A stretch of DNA of 17,626 nt from Pseudomonadota bacterium (lineage in GTDB: Bacteria; Desulfobacterota; Desulfobaccia; Desulfobaccales; 0-14-0-80-60-11). A program made the translations under genes and the position numbers. The DNA lies in contig JAHIKF010000417.1 of assembly GCA_018897875.1 (NCBI GenBank), positions 1 through 17,626 on the forward strand, written 5' to 3'. Below, piece by piece: positions 5,719-12,072 of this stretch. Below the pieces are notes generated by a model. That model was not told where the DNA came from, did not search any database, and was given only the letters and a program-made list of their open reading frames with translations. Within the stretch, counting starts at the first letter, position 1. Every line of letters starts with the position of its first letter.

Positions 5719-8034
5719 ATGCTGACCCCGATTTATAAGAATATCCCCCTGGAATTACAAGACCGTCCCCAATGGGTAGTATGGCGGTTGGAGAACCGAG
5801 AGGGGAAACCCACCAAAGTTCCTTTTAACCCTAAAAGGCCACAGGCAGGCGCTATGTCGAATAATCCCAAAACGTGGGGTGCCTTTGCCCTGGCCCAGCG
5901 TATATCCAAGATGAACGGTTTTAAGGGTCCCGGTTATATGTTTTCTAAAGATGATCCGTATTCAGGGATTGACCTGGATAAGTGCCGGGACCCCGAGACC
6001 AGCGAGATAGCGGCGTGGGCATGGAAAGAAATCAAAAGGCTAAATTCCTATACCGAAGTGAGCCCAAGTGCAACCGGAGTGAAAATATGGGTTAAGGGGA
6101 TTTTGCCCCTAAGTGGCCGCAAGAAAGGCAACTATGAAATGTATTCAGATACCCGGTTTTTTACCATGACCGGCCACCACCTTGAAGGAACCCCCACCAC
6201 CATCGAGGACCGGCAAGTTGAATTGACGGCCTTGCATCGGGAGGTTTTCGGGGAGGCCCCGGACCCCCAAGCCACCAGCGCCAGGCCAAGGCCCGAGCTT
6301 TCCTTTTCTGATTCACAGGTGATTGAAAGGGCCAGGGGAGCGAAAAACGGAGATAAGTTTTCTCGGCTAATGCGGGGCGATATTAGCGGCCAGAAGTCAG
6401 GAAGTGAGGCCGACCTTGCCTTGTGTTCTATCCTGGCTTTCTGGACGCAAGACCGGGAACAGATTAACCGCATATTTCAGACAAGCGGCCTTTATCGGAA
6501 TCCGGGGCGGGAAAAGAAATGGAACCGGCCCACCGCGGGAAGCACTTACGGCATGAAAACTATTGATAAGGCTATTAACGACACAACCGAGACTTACCAA
6601 GGCCCGGGATTCAATAAGGACAACGGTAGGCGCACCAGGCCGGCAGGGTCCGCCAAGGTTGAAGAAGATCCAAAACCCCAAGCTAAAAGAGCCCCGGTAA
6701 ATACCTTCAACCTCACCGATATGGGTAATGCTCAACGCATAGTGGCTAAGCATGGGCAAGATATTCGCTATTGCTACCCGTGGGGCAAGTGGCTGGTATG
6801 GGATGAGGCCAGGTGGAAAAAAGACGATACCGGCGAAGTGGACCGGAGAGCAAAGGCCACGGTGCAAAGTATTTACACAGAAGCGGGCCGGGAAAAGGAT
6901 AAGGACCGGCGCAAGGGAATTGCTCAATTCGCAATGCGGTGTGAATCGGAATTGAAACGCAAGGCGATGATTGCCAGCGCCATGAGTGAGCCGGGTATCC
7001 CGATTTTACCCGATGAGATGGACCGGGACCCCTGGCTTTTGAACGTGCTCAATGGAACCATTGACTTGAAAGTCAGGGAACTACGGCCACACCGGAAGGG
7101 GGATTTAATAACCAAGCTGGCCCCCGTGAAATATGACCCAGCGGCTACCTGCTCCACCTGGGAAAAATTCTTGAAACGCATTATGGCTGATAATCAAAAT
7201 CTCATCGGCTTTTTGCAAAGGTCGGTAGGATATGCCTTGACCGGGGACACCCGGGAACAATGCCTGTTCTTCCTGTGGGGGCTGGGGGCTAATGGGAAAA
7301 GTACCTTTTTAGAGGTTATTCACGCACTCATGGGAGATTATGCGAAACGAACCTCAAGCGAAACTTTTCTGGCAAAGAAACCGGGCCAAATCCCTAACGA
7401 CATAGCGGCACTAAAGGGAGCCCGCTTTGTGGCGGCGGTTGAAATTGAATCTGGCCGGCGCATGGCTGAAGTGTTGATAAAGCAAATGACCGGCGGAGAT
7501 AAGATTGCAGCGCGTTTTCTCCATGCAGAGTTTTTCGAATATGACCCTGAATTTAAAATCTTCCTGGCCGCAAATCATGAGCCGGTGATCCGGGGGACTG
7601 ATAACGCTATCTGGCGGCGGATTCATAAAATTCCTTTTGCGGTGCAAATTCCAATAGAGGAACAGGACCGGGAATTACCCCACAGACTGAGAGAAGAACT
7701 GCCAGGTATTTTAAATTGGGCTCTGGCCGGTTGTCTCCAGTGGCGATACGGCGGCCTGGGGGTCCCGGAAGAAGTCAAACAAGCAACTCAGGATTACCGG
7801 GCAGATATGGACGTTTTGGGAGATTTTATATCAGAGCATTGCACAGTGGCCCCGGGAGCAAGCGCACCATCAAAAGACCTCTACAAAACCTACCGGGATT
7901 GGGCGGAGGATATAAAAGAAAAAAACCCATTAAGCCAAACAAAATTTGGTCTTGCCCTTACAGAGCGCGGGTTTGAAGTGAAACGTACCACAGGGGGGGC
8001 AAAACTTCGAAAGGGGATTGCTCTAAAAAATTAG
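5719..8034 (+). CDS. Primase-polymerase / D5-type SF3 helicase replication protein
   Basis: A 771-residue protein with the layout of NrS-1/D5-type replication proteins. Residues 7-160 resemble an archaeo-eukaryotic-primase-like prim-pol domain: PQWVVWRLENREGKPTKVPF, an acidic pair in GIDLD (Asp85, Asp87), SYTEVSPSATGVKIWVKG (110-127) and EMYSDTRFFTMTG (140-152). Residues 200-290 look like the helix-bundle domain, with KWNR and GSTYGMKTIDKAI. Residues 330-480 are D5_N-like. The SF3 ATPase has Walker A GANGKST (523-529), the Walker B region VAAVEIES (571-578), motif C FLAANH (615-620) and an arginine pair at 633-634. A winged-helix-like tail follows. Such proteins open and prime the origin of phages, plasmids and satellites. 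Length is normal and the gene looks intact. Candidate origin repeats lie directly downstream. Confidence 0.92.
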   Translation: MLTPIYKNIPLELQDRPQWVVWRLENREGKPTKVPFNPKRPQAGAMSNNPKTWGAFALAQRISKMNGFKGPGYMFSKDDPYSGIDLDKCRDPETSEIAAWAWKEIKRLNSYTEVSPSATGVKIWVKGILPLSGRKKGNYEMYSDTRFFTMTGHHLEGTPTTIEDRQVELTALHREVFGEAPDPQATSARPRPELSFSDSQVIERARGAKNGDKFSRLMRGDISGQKSGSEADLALCSILAFWTQDREQINRIFQTSGLYRNPGREKKWNRPTAGSTYGMKTIDKAINDTTETYQGPGFNKDNGRRTRPAGSAKVEEDPKPQAKRAPVNTFNLTDMGNAQRIVAKHGQDIRYCYPWGKWLVWDEARWKKDDTGEVDRRAKATVQSIYTEAGREKDKDRRKGIAQFAMRCESELKRKAMIASAMSEPGIPILPDEMDRDPWLLNVLNGTIDLKVRELRPHRKGDLITKLAPVKYDPAATCSTWEKFLKRIMADNQNLIGFLQRSVGYALTGDTREQCLFFLWGLGANGKSTFLEVIHALMGDYAKRTSSETFLAKKPGQIPNDIAALKGARFVAAVEIESGRRMAEVLIKQMTGGDKIAARFLHAEFFEYDPEFKIFLAANHEPVIRGTDNAIWRRIHKIPFAVQIPIEEQDRELPHRLREELPGILNWALAGCLQWRYGGLGVPEEVKQATQDYRADMDVLGDFISEHCTVAPGASAPSKDLYKTYRDWAEDIKEKNPLSQTKFGLALTERGFEVKRTTGGAKLRKGIALKN

Positions 8035-8038
8035 TTCA

Positions 8039-8253
8039 AACTGTTCACTATGCAAAAAACAATGAATAATCAAATACATATAACACAAAAAGAGATTAGG
8101 GAGTGAACAGTTGAACGTAAAATCACCTTTTTCCTTAGTAAATTTAACCCCTCACGTAAAAAAGGTGAAAATTGGGTCACTAACTGTTAACTGTTCACTT
8201 TCCTTTACCGGCGCGGGTTTTAGGGGAGACCAACCATTTTCGAGTGAACAGTT
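8039..8253. other. Candidate replication origin: alternating AACTGTTCAC repeats
   Basis: The decamer AACTGTTCAC or its complement GTGAACAGTT occurs at 8039-8048 (+), 8103-8112 (-), 8189-8198 (+) and 8244-8253 (-), forming two widely spaced inverted pairs. A near copy, AACTGTTAAC, overlaps at 8182-8191. The DNA between the first two is strongly AT-rich. The array starts 5 bp after the stop codon of the primase-helicase. Phage and satellite origins often lie beside the D5/SF3 gene and carry repeated binding sites for it. The repeats are seen; the origin role is inference. The open frame 8111-8302 across it is non-coding in my view. Confidence 0.6.
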
Positions 8254-8469
8254 ACTATTCACTGTCTGTGAAAAAGATCACCATAAAACCTTGTGTCAAT
8301 AATTTGATGGCCTTTTGATTTCGCCAAGTATGAGGCGGCAACCGAGAGAGGCAAACGGACGGGTAATTAATTCAAAAAATGGCGAAAAGCAAATGATTCC
8401 AAAAAGGGCATCAGCAGGGCAGCAAGCCAAGAACGCACGAAAATGCAAAGCTATAACAGATAGTTACAA

Positions 8470-8506
8470 GGTAGGCTCACAGGTTCCGAGCCCTGTTCCG
8501 CCTACC
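8470..8506. repeat. tRNA-minihelix-like hairpin
   Basis: GGTAGGC (8470-8476) pairs with GCCTACC (8500-8506), and inside it ACAGG (8479-8483) pairs with CCTGT (8492-8496) around TTCCGAGC, with a 2x3 internal loop between the stems. It looks like an acceptor stem stacked on a T arm, without D and anticodon arms. The T loop has eight bases, and the stems are not directly joined as in a real tRNA. It could be a decayed tRNA piece, an attachment core or just a hairpin. Confidence 0.4.
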
Positions 8507-8559
8507 AGCCCAACCCACGAGAATTATTGAAAATGTCTCGCACCTGCACCCCCCAAAAA

Positions 8560-8581
8560 ACCGTCCGCAGACCGTCCGCAG
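8560..8581. repeat. Perfect 11-bp tandem repeat (arm-type site candidate)
   Basis: ACCGTCCGCAG occurs twice back to back (8560-8570, 8571-8581). It begins 81 bp before the T-loop of the tRNA fragment at 8632-8660. The period and placement resemble arm-type sites of tyrosine integrases. Confidence 0.6.
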
Positions 8582-8631
8582 GGGAGAATGGGTAAGGGTA
8601 ACATAATGAATATCAACCGAAAAATTAAGGC

Positions 8632-8660
8632 GTCTGTTGGTTCGAATCCAACATGGCCCC
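8632..8660 (+). other. tRNA 3'-end fragment (attachment-core candidate B)
   Basis: TGTTGG (8635-8640) - TTCGAAT - CCAACA (8648-8653) is a perfect T arm with the canonical T-loop, followed by TGGCCCC as a 3' acceptor strand. I could not fold the preceding 75 bases into matching D and anticodon arms, and no complementary 5' acceptor strand is present. It is therefore a fragment, as left by integration at a tRNA 3' end or carried as an attP core. The source tRNA is not identified. Confidence 0.55.
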
Positions 8661-8748
8661 CTCGTACGGACACCTTGAACGGGTTTGGGGACAAGCCGCA
8701 GAGTCCAGAAGAAAAAGGAAGGGTCTTGAAATTTAAGGGGAAGCATGA

Positions 8749-8769
8749 GTAGCCGTGGGGTAGCCGTGG
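8749..8769. repeat. 11-bp tandem repeat (arm-type site candidate)
   Basis: GTAGCCGTGG occurs at 8749-8758 and 8760-8769, a period of 11. It begins 80 bp before the T-loop of the next tRNA fragment (8829-8835). The sequence differs from the repeat at 8560, but period and distance are the same. Confidence 0.55.
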
Positions 8770-8823
8770 CTAAAAACACACTCCAGGAAACGCAGCAGCC
8801 ATGTGGGTTTCGTGACTAAGGGC

Positions 8824-8847
8824 ATAGGTTCGAATCCTACTCCCTCA
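8824..8847 (+). other. tRNA 3'-end fragment (attachment-core candidate C)
   Basis: TAGG (8825-8828) - TTCGAAT - CCTA (8836-8839) forms a T arm with a canonical loop, followed by CTCCCTCA as a possible acceptor 3' strand. No matching 5' acceptor strand or anticodon arm is present upstream. It lies 16 bp before the start of the excisionase-like gene, as expected at an element boundary. Confidence 0.5.
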
Positions 8848-8862
8848 GAAATGAACTAGACA

Positions 8863-9156
8863 ATGCCGGTGATAATGGACAAGAGAATGTCTGAACAAGA
8901 GAAGATAAAAAGGCCGAGCCTCAAGGAATTGCTGGCGAGTGGTGATTTGATTTCGCCGGAAGAACTGGCGGCAGCCCTGAAGGTTGCCAGGGTGACGGCG
9001 TATCAATGGGTGCGCCGGGGGGTTATCCCTTATTTGAAGCTTGAAGGGGTAGTGAGGTTTGACCCCCAGGAAATCCGGGTCTGGTTGGAGGTCAAAAAGC
9101 AGGAGGCCGAGGCCAAAAGGCGAGCGGCCAGGGAACAGGCGGGGGCGGCCATCTGA
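8863..9156 (+). CDS. Excisionase/AlpA-like helix-turn-helix protein
   Basis: A 97-residue protein whose core (residues 30-77) is a winged helix of the excisionase/HTH_17 kind: ISPEELAAALKVARVTAYQW, then VRRGVIPYLKLEGVVRFDPQEIRVWL. A basic, Ala-rich tail follows. Such proteins act as recombination directionality factors or small regulators in phages and integrative elements. Its place just after the tRNA-fragment modules supports an excision or regulatory role there. Start is uncertain: ATG 8863, 8875 and 8887 are all in frame and none has a strong Shine-Dalgarno. Confidence 0.8.
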   Translation: MPVIMDKRMSEQEKIKRPSLKELLASGDLISPEELAAALKVARVTAYQWVRRGVIPYLKLEGVVRFDPQEIRVWLEVKKQEAEAKRRAAREQAGAAI

Positions 9157-9241
9157 CTATGTATCAGAAGTCATACTAAATATACTTGTGATTAAAGATA
9201 GTTACAAAAACAGTTTACCGGCGATTTACCATTAAAAACCC

Positions 9242-9709
9242 ATGAGAATCTTGATAGACACCCGAGAGCAGCAGCCTTTCACCTTCACGGGGTATGACGT
9301 GGTCACCGGGACGGCCACCTTATCGGTGGGGGATTATTCATTGCCGGGTTTTGAGGATCGGGCGGCCATAGAACGCAAGAGCTTAGATGATCTTATCGGG
9401 TGCCTGATGAACAGTAGCCGGGCCAGATTTGAGCGTGAGCTTGCCCGTGGGCGGCATTACGACCTCTTTGCGGTTGTGGTAGAGGCTTCCCTGGCGGACG
9501 TATCCCAAGGGCGCTATCAAAGCGCCATGAAGCCACAGGCGGCATTACAGAGCATCATCACCTTTCAAGTTAGGTATCGGACCCCGTTTATTTGGGCGGG
9601 CAGCAGGAAGGCGGCGGAATATTGCACCTACTGGACCCTGGCGAAGTACCTCAGAGAGCTTGAGGAACGGTTTAAGACAGCCACCAAAGCACAGGAGAAA
9701 GCGGCATGA
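9242..9709 (+). CDS. ERCC4/XPF-family nuclease
   Basis: A 155-residue stand-alone nuclease domain. It starts with ILIDTREQQPF (Asp6, Glu9), continues with VGDYSLPG (Gly30-Asp31) and has the family signature AIERKSLDDL (Glu44-Arg45-Lys46, Asp49). This matches the GDx(n)ERKxxxD motif of the restriction-like ERCC4 fold. No helix-hairpin-helix domain follows. In phages, stand-alone members probably resolve or cleave branched DNA during replication or recombination. It overlaps the next gene by ATGA, showing a phage-style operon. No clear Shine-Dalgarno is seen before ATG 9242. Confidence 0.88.
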   Translation: MRILIDTREQQPFTFTGYDVVTGTATLSVGDYSLPGFEDRAAIERKSLDDLIGCLMNSSRARFERELARGRHYDLFAVVVEASLADVSQGRYQSAMKPQAALQSIITFQVRYRTPFIWAGSRKAAEYCTYWTLAKYLRELEERFKTATKAQEKAA

Positions 9710-10017
9710 ATAGAAAATCGAATCTTCCTAAAGAATACCTGGAAAAAGGCGGCCCTGGGAGGCCCAAGGGTGTCCCCAACAAAGTCACGCGCTGCATGAA
9801 AGCTCAGACGTGGAAAGTGTTTGAAGCTCTTGAGGCTAATCCTAAGACGAGTCTTGAAGAAATAGCTAAAAAGAACCCCATGTGGTTTTATACTGTTTTT
9901 AGCTCGAAGATTATCCCTAAAGATTTGAATCTTAGGGTAATTCAGAGCATAGACGACTTAACAGAGGAAGAGCAGCAGGCTTTGCTTGAGGATTTGGGCC
10001 GGAGATTGGGAGAGTGA
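9706..10017 (+). CDS. Basic phage protein with GRPKG motif, possible packaging accessory
   Basis: A 103-residue protein with GGPGRPKGVPNKVTR (15-29), an AT-hook-like basic motif, followed by helices and the acidic end LTEEEQQALLEDLGRRL. I recall many phage proteins of this shape: GRPKGxxNKxT near the N-terminus, then a short segment about processing or assembly scaffolds (NPMWFYTVFSSKIIPKDLN). They lie upstream of terminase genes and have been guessed to be terminase small subunits or DNA-binding accessories. It overlaps the nuclease gene by 4 bp. A separate terminase small-subunit candidate exists at 11527, so its role is open. Confidence 0.75.
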   Translation: MNRKSNLPKEYLEKGGPGRPKGVPNKVTRCMKAQTWKVFEALEANPKTSLEEIAKKNPMWFYTVFSSKIIPKDLNLRVIQSIDDLTEEEQQALLEDLGRRLGE

Positions 10018-10110
10018 TTATCAATCAGACAAGTTTTCACTCAGATATTTTTCCTATCACAAGCAAAAGCTCTACACCGCAACTTAGGGGGGAACTAGGA
10101 GAAGGGTTTT

Positions 10111-10563
10111 ATGGATAAATACGGCAATCCCTGGCCTAAGTACCGAGTCTATCCCCCGAAGGTGTTGTCACCTTTGAGGGCGGTGCGGCATTTCTGCCTG
10201 GATTGCTGTTGCGAGTCTGCTTATGAGGTTGAACGCTGCCCCGCCCCCGGCTGTCCTGTGTGGCCCTTCCGTTTCGGGACGTATCCTGAGAATCACATTG
10301 GCCCCAGAACAGTTTTGCGCCCAATTAAGGCCAAATGCCAGGACTGTATGCCGGAATCATTCAAGCGGGGCCAGGTGGCGGTCAAGGATTGCGAGAAGAA
10401 ATGCTGCCCGGTTTGGCCTTACCGCCTTGGTCATAACCCGAAATTAAAAGGAAGGGGGCCGTCCCCAGAAGCAAGGGCAAAAGGACAGTTCAAGAAGGCT
10501 CCAGGATGCCCCCAAGAGCATTTTAAACACGGTGCTGGAAAGCCTGAAATCGGGGAAAGATAA
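10111..10563 (+). CDS. Cys-rich phage protein with duplicated CP-x-WP(F/Y)R module
   Basis: A 150-residue protein with two copies of a zinc-ribbon-like module. Module 1 has Cys29, 32, 33, 34, 43 and 48 and ends in CPVWPFRFG (48-56). Module 2 has Cys76, 79, 94, 98 and 99 and ends in CPVWPYRLG (99-107). Single-module versions are common in phages close to packaging genes, but I know no function; metal-dependent nucleic-acid binding is the obvious guess. The tail is basic and Pro/Gly-rich. The start is well supported by TAGGAGAAGG before ATG 10111. It lies between the basic GRPKG protein and the virion protein. Confidence 0.78.
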   Translation: MDKYGNPWPKYRVYPPKVLSPLRAVRHFCLDCCCESAYEVERCPAPGCPVWPFRFGTYPENHIGPRTVLRPIKAKCQDCMPESFKRGQVAVKDCEKKCCPVWPYRLGHNPKLKGRGPSPEARAKGQFKKAPGCPQEHFKHGAGKPEIGER

Positions 10564-10568
10564 CTCAC

Positions 10569-10745
10569 ATGAGTAACCCTATGGGTCAAATCAAATTGGG
10601 CGCAAAAAATGAAGTTTATAGGGAGAAAACCAGAGGGTTTGTTAATTACCCAAAAGCGCCAGATCACAAACGGAAAGGAGATTGCGGGGTGACACAATAC
10701 GGACCTAACCAAGAAGATTTCATGCGATATGCGAGGATAACCTAA
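10569..10745 (+). CDS. Small unknown phage protein, coupled to next gene
   Basis: A 58-residue open frame fills the gap between the Cys-rich protein and the virion protein. It starts at ATG 10569, five bases after the preceding stop, and its TAA shares one base with the next ATG (TAATG at 10743-10747). This tight fit at both ends suggests a real, translationally coupled gene. The sequence, beginning MSNPMGQIKLGAKNEVYREK, is polar with a basic PDHKRKGD stretch. I do not recognise a family. A second in-frame ATG at 10581 is possible. Confidence 0.6.
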   Translation: MSNPMGQIKLGAKNEVYREKTRGFVNYPKAPDHKRKGDCGVTQYGPNQEDFMRYARIT

Positions 10746-11401
10746 TGCCAATTACGGCGACAACAGCAGCGGTTGTTACAGCCGTTGCAGCCGTGGCGGG
10801 CACGGCTATGAGCGTGATAAGCAGCATTAAGCAAGGGCAGGCTCAGAAGGCCGCGGCTGACGCACAAGCCCAAGGATATGCCGCCCAATCTGAGGCTTCC
10901 AGGCGCAACGCAGATACAGCCCGGCAAAATGCTGAATACATTAAACAGGCCGGGGCGCTTGAAGAACAGAAGCAGCGGGAGAAAGGCCGGCGGCTTTTGG
11001 GAACACAGAAAGCCCTCTACGGGAAAGCCGGGGTAACGAATGAAGGGACGCCCCTTGAGGTCATGGCGGAAACCGCCGGGGACCTGGAAAGGGACGCCCT
11101 GACTACCCGGTGGAATTATATGATCCAGAGCCAGAGGGCGCTATCCGAGGCGGGGGAATATGATTTCATGGCGGGGCGGGACCTTACGATGAGCGACACT
11201 AGCAGGATGATGGGGGGGTACGCTTCCACGGCGGGGTATATGAAGGCCGGAACTTCGCTGTTGACGGGATTGGGGCAAGTTTTAATAGGGAAAGGGTCAG
11301 GCGAGCCAAAAGATGACTCAAAAAAATCTTTGGATAGCTGGGATTGGCTCGGTTATGGACCTTCCAAAGACCCGTGGAAGCCATTCGGCAATAAATGGTA
11401 G
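10745..11401 (+). CDS. T7 gp14-like internal virion protein
   Basis: A 218-residue protein with the make-up of podovirus internal virion proteins of the T7 gp14 type: an Ala/Val/Thr-rich hydrophobic N-terminus (residues 3-28), a long Ala/Gln/Arg-rich helical region with AQKAAADAQAQGYAAQSEAS, then the RRLLGTQKALYGKAGVTNEG segment typical of the family, and a second Ala/Gly-rich hydrophobic part near 165-185. In T7 such proteins are ejected with the DNA and help form the trans-envelope channel. It lies upstream of the terminase genes, the order also seen in T7-like late regions, but no gp15/gp16 partners are present. It contains a run of seven G residues at 11212-11218. Start ATG 10745 is coupled to the preceding stop, with GAGG upstream. 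Confidence 0.72.
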   Translation: MPITATTAAVVTAVAAVAGTAMSVISSIKQGQAQKAAADAQAQGYAAQSEASRRNADTARQNAEYIKQAGALEEQKQREKGRRLLGTQKALYGKAGVTNEGTPLEVMAETAGDLERDALTTRWNYMIQSQRALSEAGEYDFMAGRDLTMSDTSRMMGGYASTAGYMKAGTSLLTGLGQVLIGKGSGEPKDDSKKSLDSWDWLGYGPSKDPWKPFGNKW

Positions 11402-11411
11402 TAGAAAAGAT

Positions 11412-11501
11412 ATGCTGGAAGACATAAATCCCGGCCCTCACAAAGAAAGGGTTAGCGGTATCTGCGGTATTGTGGGTTCAATTTCGGAAGGAAACACTTA
11501 A
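11412..11501 (+). CDS. Possible 29-residue peptide
   Basis: A short frame from ATG 11412 to TAA 11499-11501 encodes MLEDINPGPHKERVSGICGI and nine more residues. It is the only open frame in the gap between the virion protein and the terminase genes. The Shine-Dalgarno is weak and no family is known, so it may be chance. Confidence 0.25.
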   Translation: MLEDINPGPHKERVSGICGIVGSISEGNT

Positions 11502-11526
11502 CTAAACGTTTCAGGCGAGTTTCATC

Positions 11527-12072
11527 ATGTCAAATCGTAAAATATCAGATGTTCAATTAGAACAACTGGTTAAACAAGGAAACGGTGTTTCCCAAATTGC
11601 CCGGATTCTGGGGGTATCAAAGGGGACCGTCTCGAAACGTCTGAAGCAGTTGAATGTGGGGATAAATAAAAACATCACCCTTCACCATGCCGGGGAGATT
11701 GTTAAGCGAGAAATCAATGCGGCGGATCAATTACAGAAGATTAACGATCATGCCAATGAACTTCTTGACCTGCTCATGGTTTGCGTCAACGGCGATGAGG
11801 CGGCAAAGGAAGCGGCCGCGGCCAAATTGGGACCCGTGGGGCCGGGGAGTAAGGACCCCAAGGAGTTAGCTTTAAAGTGTATGCAGGAAATTAGAAGTCA
11901 ACTTAAATTGCAGTTAGAGATATTCCAGACCCTTTTTGACGTGAAGGCCGTGGCCGACTTCCAACGGGAAGTGCTGCAGGCCATAGGAGACGCGGATCTT
12001 GAGATACGAGACCGGATTATCAGGAACCTCAAGGAAAGAAGCGCTATTCGATCAACTCTTGACTTCCATTGA
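11527..12072 (+). CDS. Terminase small subunit candidate with N-terminal HTH
   Basis: A 181-residue protein. Residues 6-44 form a helix-turn-helix: LEQLVKQGNGVSQIARILGV, then SKGTVSKRLKQL. The rest is helical and partly coiled-coil-like, with an acidic middle and the end DLEIRDRIIRNLKERSAI. Small terminase subunits recognise the packaging site on phage DNA through an N-terminal HTH and oligomerise through helices. The position directly before, and overlapping, the large terminase gene is the main support for this call. A plain regulator is the alternative. The start has GGCGAG about 8 bp before ATG. Confidence 0.7.
   Translation: MSNRKISDVQLEQLVKQGNGVSQIARILGVSKGTVSKRLKQLNVGINKNITLHHAGEIVKREINAADQLQKINDHANELLDLLMVCVNGDEAAKEAAAAKLGPVGPGSKDPKELALKCMQEIRSQLKLQLEIFQTLFDVKAVADFQREVLQAIGDADLEIRDRIIRNLKERSAIRSTLDFH

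Noticed and set aside
8111..8302. 63-residue frame over the origin repeats
   Set aside because: Its sequence is dictated by repeated decamers; no start signal or family.
8581..8660. Complete tRNA gene ending in TGGCCCC
   Set aside because: I tried to fold the 80 bases; only four acceptor pairs form, and no anticodon stem with a U33 loop could be built.
8477..8779. 100-residue minus-strand frame with GPCWIRTNR
   Set aside because: This motif is a familiar false translation of the reverse strand of a tRNA T arm; the frame covers the tRNA fragment.
8458..9207. 12-bp direct repeat AGATAGTTACAA at 8458 and 9196 as element ends
   Set aside because: Several 12-bp matches are expected by chance in 17.6 kb, and neither copy sits at a gene or tRNA boundary.
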